Source: GCA-965745 sp046704525 (GTDB taxonomy: Archaea > Thermoplasmatota > Thermoplasmata > Thermoplasmatales > Thermoplasmataceae). Taken from it: a DNA stretch of 5,235 bases. Below the pieces are notes generated by a model. That model did not search any database. It had not been told where the DNA came from and saw only the letters and a list, made by a program, of their open reading frames with translations. Position 1 is the first letter of the stretch, and every line of letters begins with the position of its first letter. Position numbers and translations under genes: made by a program. This document shows positions 5,107 to 5,235 of this stretch, piece by piece. The DNA is taken from the NCBI GenBank assembly GCA_046704525.1, contig JBJKRS010000150.1, positions 1 to 5,235 on the forward strand, read 5' to 3'.

Positions 5107-5136
5107 ATACTCTCCATGAGATGGATTGAGGAGTAT
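5107..5136. terminator. Two-part hairpin between convergent gene ends
   Basis: Perfect outer arms ATACTC (5107-5112) and GAGTAT (5131-5136) enclose perfect inner arms TCCAT (5113-5117) and ATGGA (5121-5125) around a GAG loop, with only the TTGAG at 5126-5130 bulged. It lies 8 bases after a plus-strand stop and 22 bases beyond a likely minus-strand stop. A short T-run (5142-5146) follows on the plus strand. Role as a shared 3'-end element is inferred. Confidence 0.4.
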
Positions 5137-5157
5137 TACATGTTTTTGGTGCTATGA

Positions 5158-5235
5158 TTATTTCTTCATAACGTACTGCAAGAGGAGGTTTTCGGCAAGG
5201 AAAGTTGAAAATGCTGCGTGATTGCCCTTGTCTCC
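5158..5235 (-). CDS. C-terminal end of a gene entering from the right edge (partial)
   Basis: The minus strand is open from the window edge for 25 codons (GDKGNHAAFSTFLAENLLLQ, then YVMKK) to a TAA at 5160-5158. The start lies outside the window. The residues look like an amphipathic C-terminal helix, which fits a real protein end, and the stop is followed by a hairpin facing the convergent gene. The piece is too short to assign a family, and a second minus-strand frame is also open here, so the call is tentative. Confidence 0.4.
   Translation of the reverse strand, partial: GDKGNHAAFSTFLAENLLLQYVMKK

Overview
The window looks like chromosomal DNA of a Thermoplasmatales-type archaeon. I infer this from the AGG/AGA-dominated arginine codons, the moderate GC content, the purine-rich coding strands, and TATA-like boxes (TTTATAAA, TTTATAT) about 20-28 bases upstream of start codons with almost no Shine-Dalgarno sequences, which is the pattern of leaderless archaeal transcripts. 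No single gene fixes the genus.

Left part (1-1966): three minus-strand genes. A 281-codon reading frame of unknown family starts near 844 and runs off the left edge. Next is a clear 3-methyladenine DNA glycosylase I (tag), then a small two-helix membrane protein. They have separate promoters or sizeable gaps and do not look like one operon.

Middle (1967-3098): mostly without an intact gene. The plus strand of 2030-2552 resembles a decayed coding region: protein-like pieces in successive frames, one joined at a G-run by a one-base shift. A minus-strand zinc-ribbon protein of about 69 residues follows, with a perfect 6-bp dyad upstream of it.

Right part (3099-5235): a plus-strand VOC/glyoxalase-like protein (COG3324 type) with a strong TATA box converges on a minus-strand DUF998-type six-helix membrane protein. 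Upstream of that lies a second minus-strand membrane protein with four helices. A divergent promoter region at about 4611-4636 separates it from two small plus-strand reading frames (53 and about 73 residues). These sit on AT-rich DNA with several perfect inverted repeats. The C-terminal end of a minus-strand gene probably enters at the right edge, with a bidirectional hairpin between the convergent ends.

The genes do not form an obvious pathway. The window is a patchwork of short, mostly singly transcribed genes: DNA repair, a VOC protein, small membrane proteins and a zinc ribbon. I found no transposase, CRISPR array, tRNA or rRNA. I see no convincing new multi-gene system; the items most worth a second look are the frame-shifted remnant, the hairpin-rich small-ORF locus at 4696-4857 and the unassigned left-edge protein.
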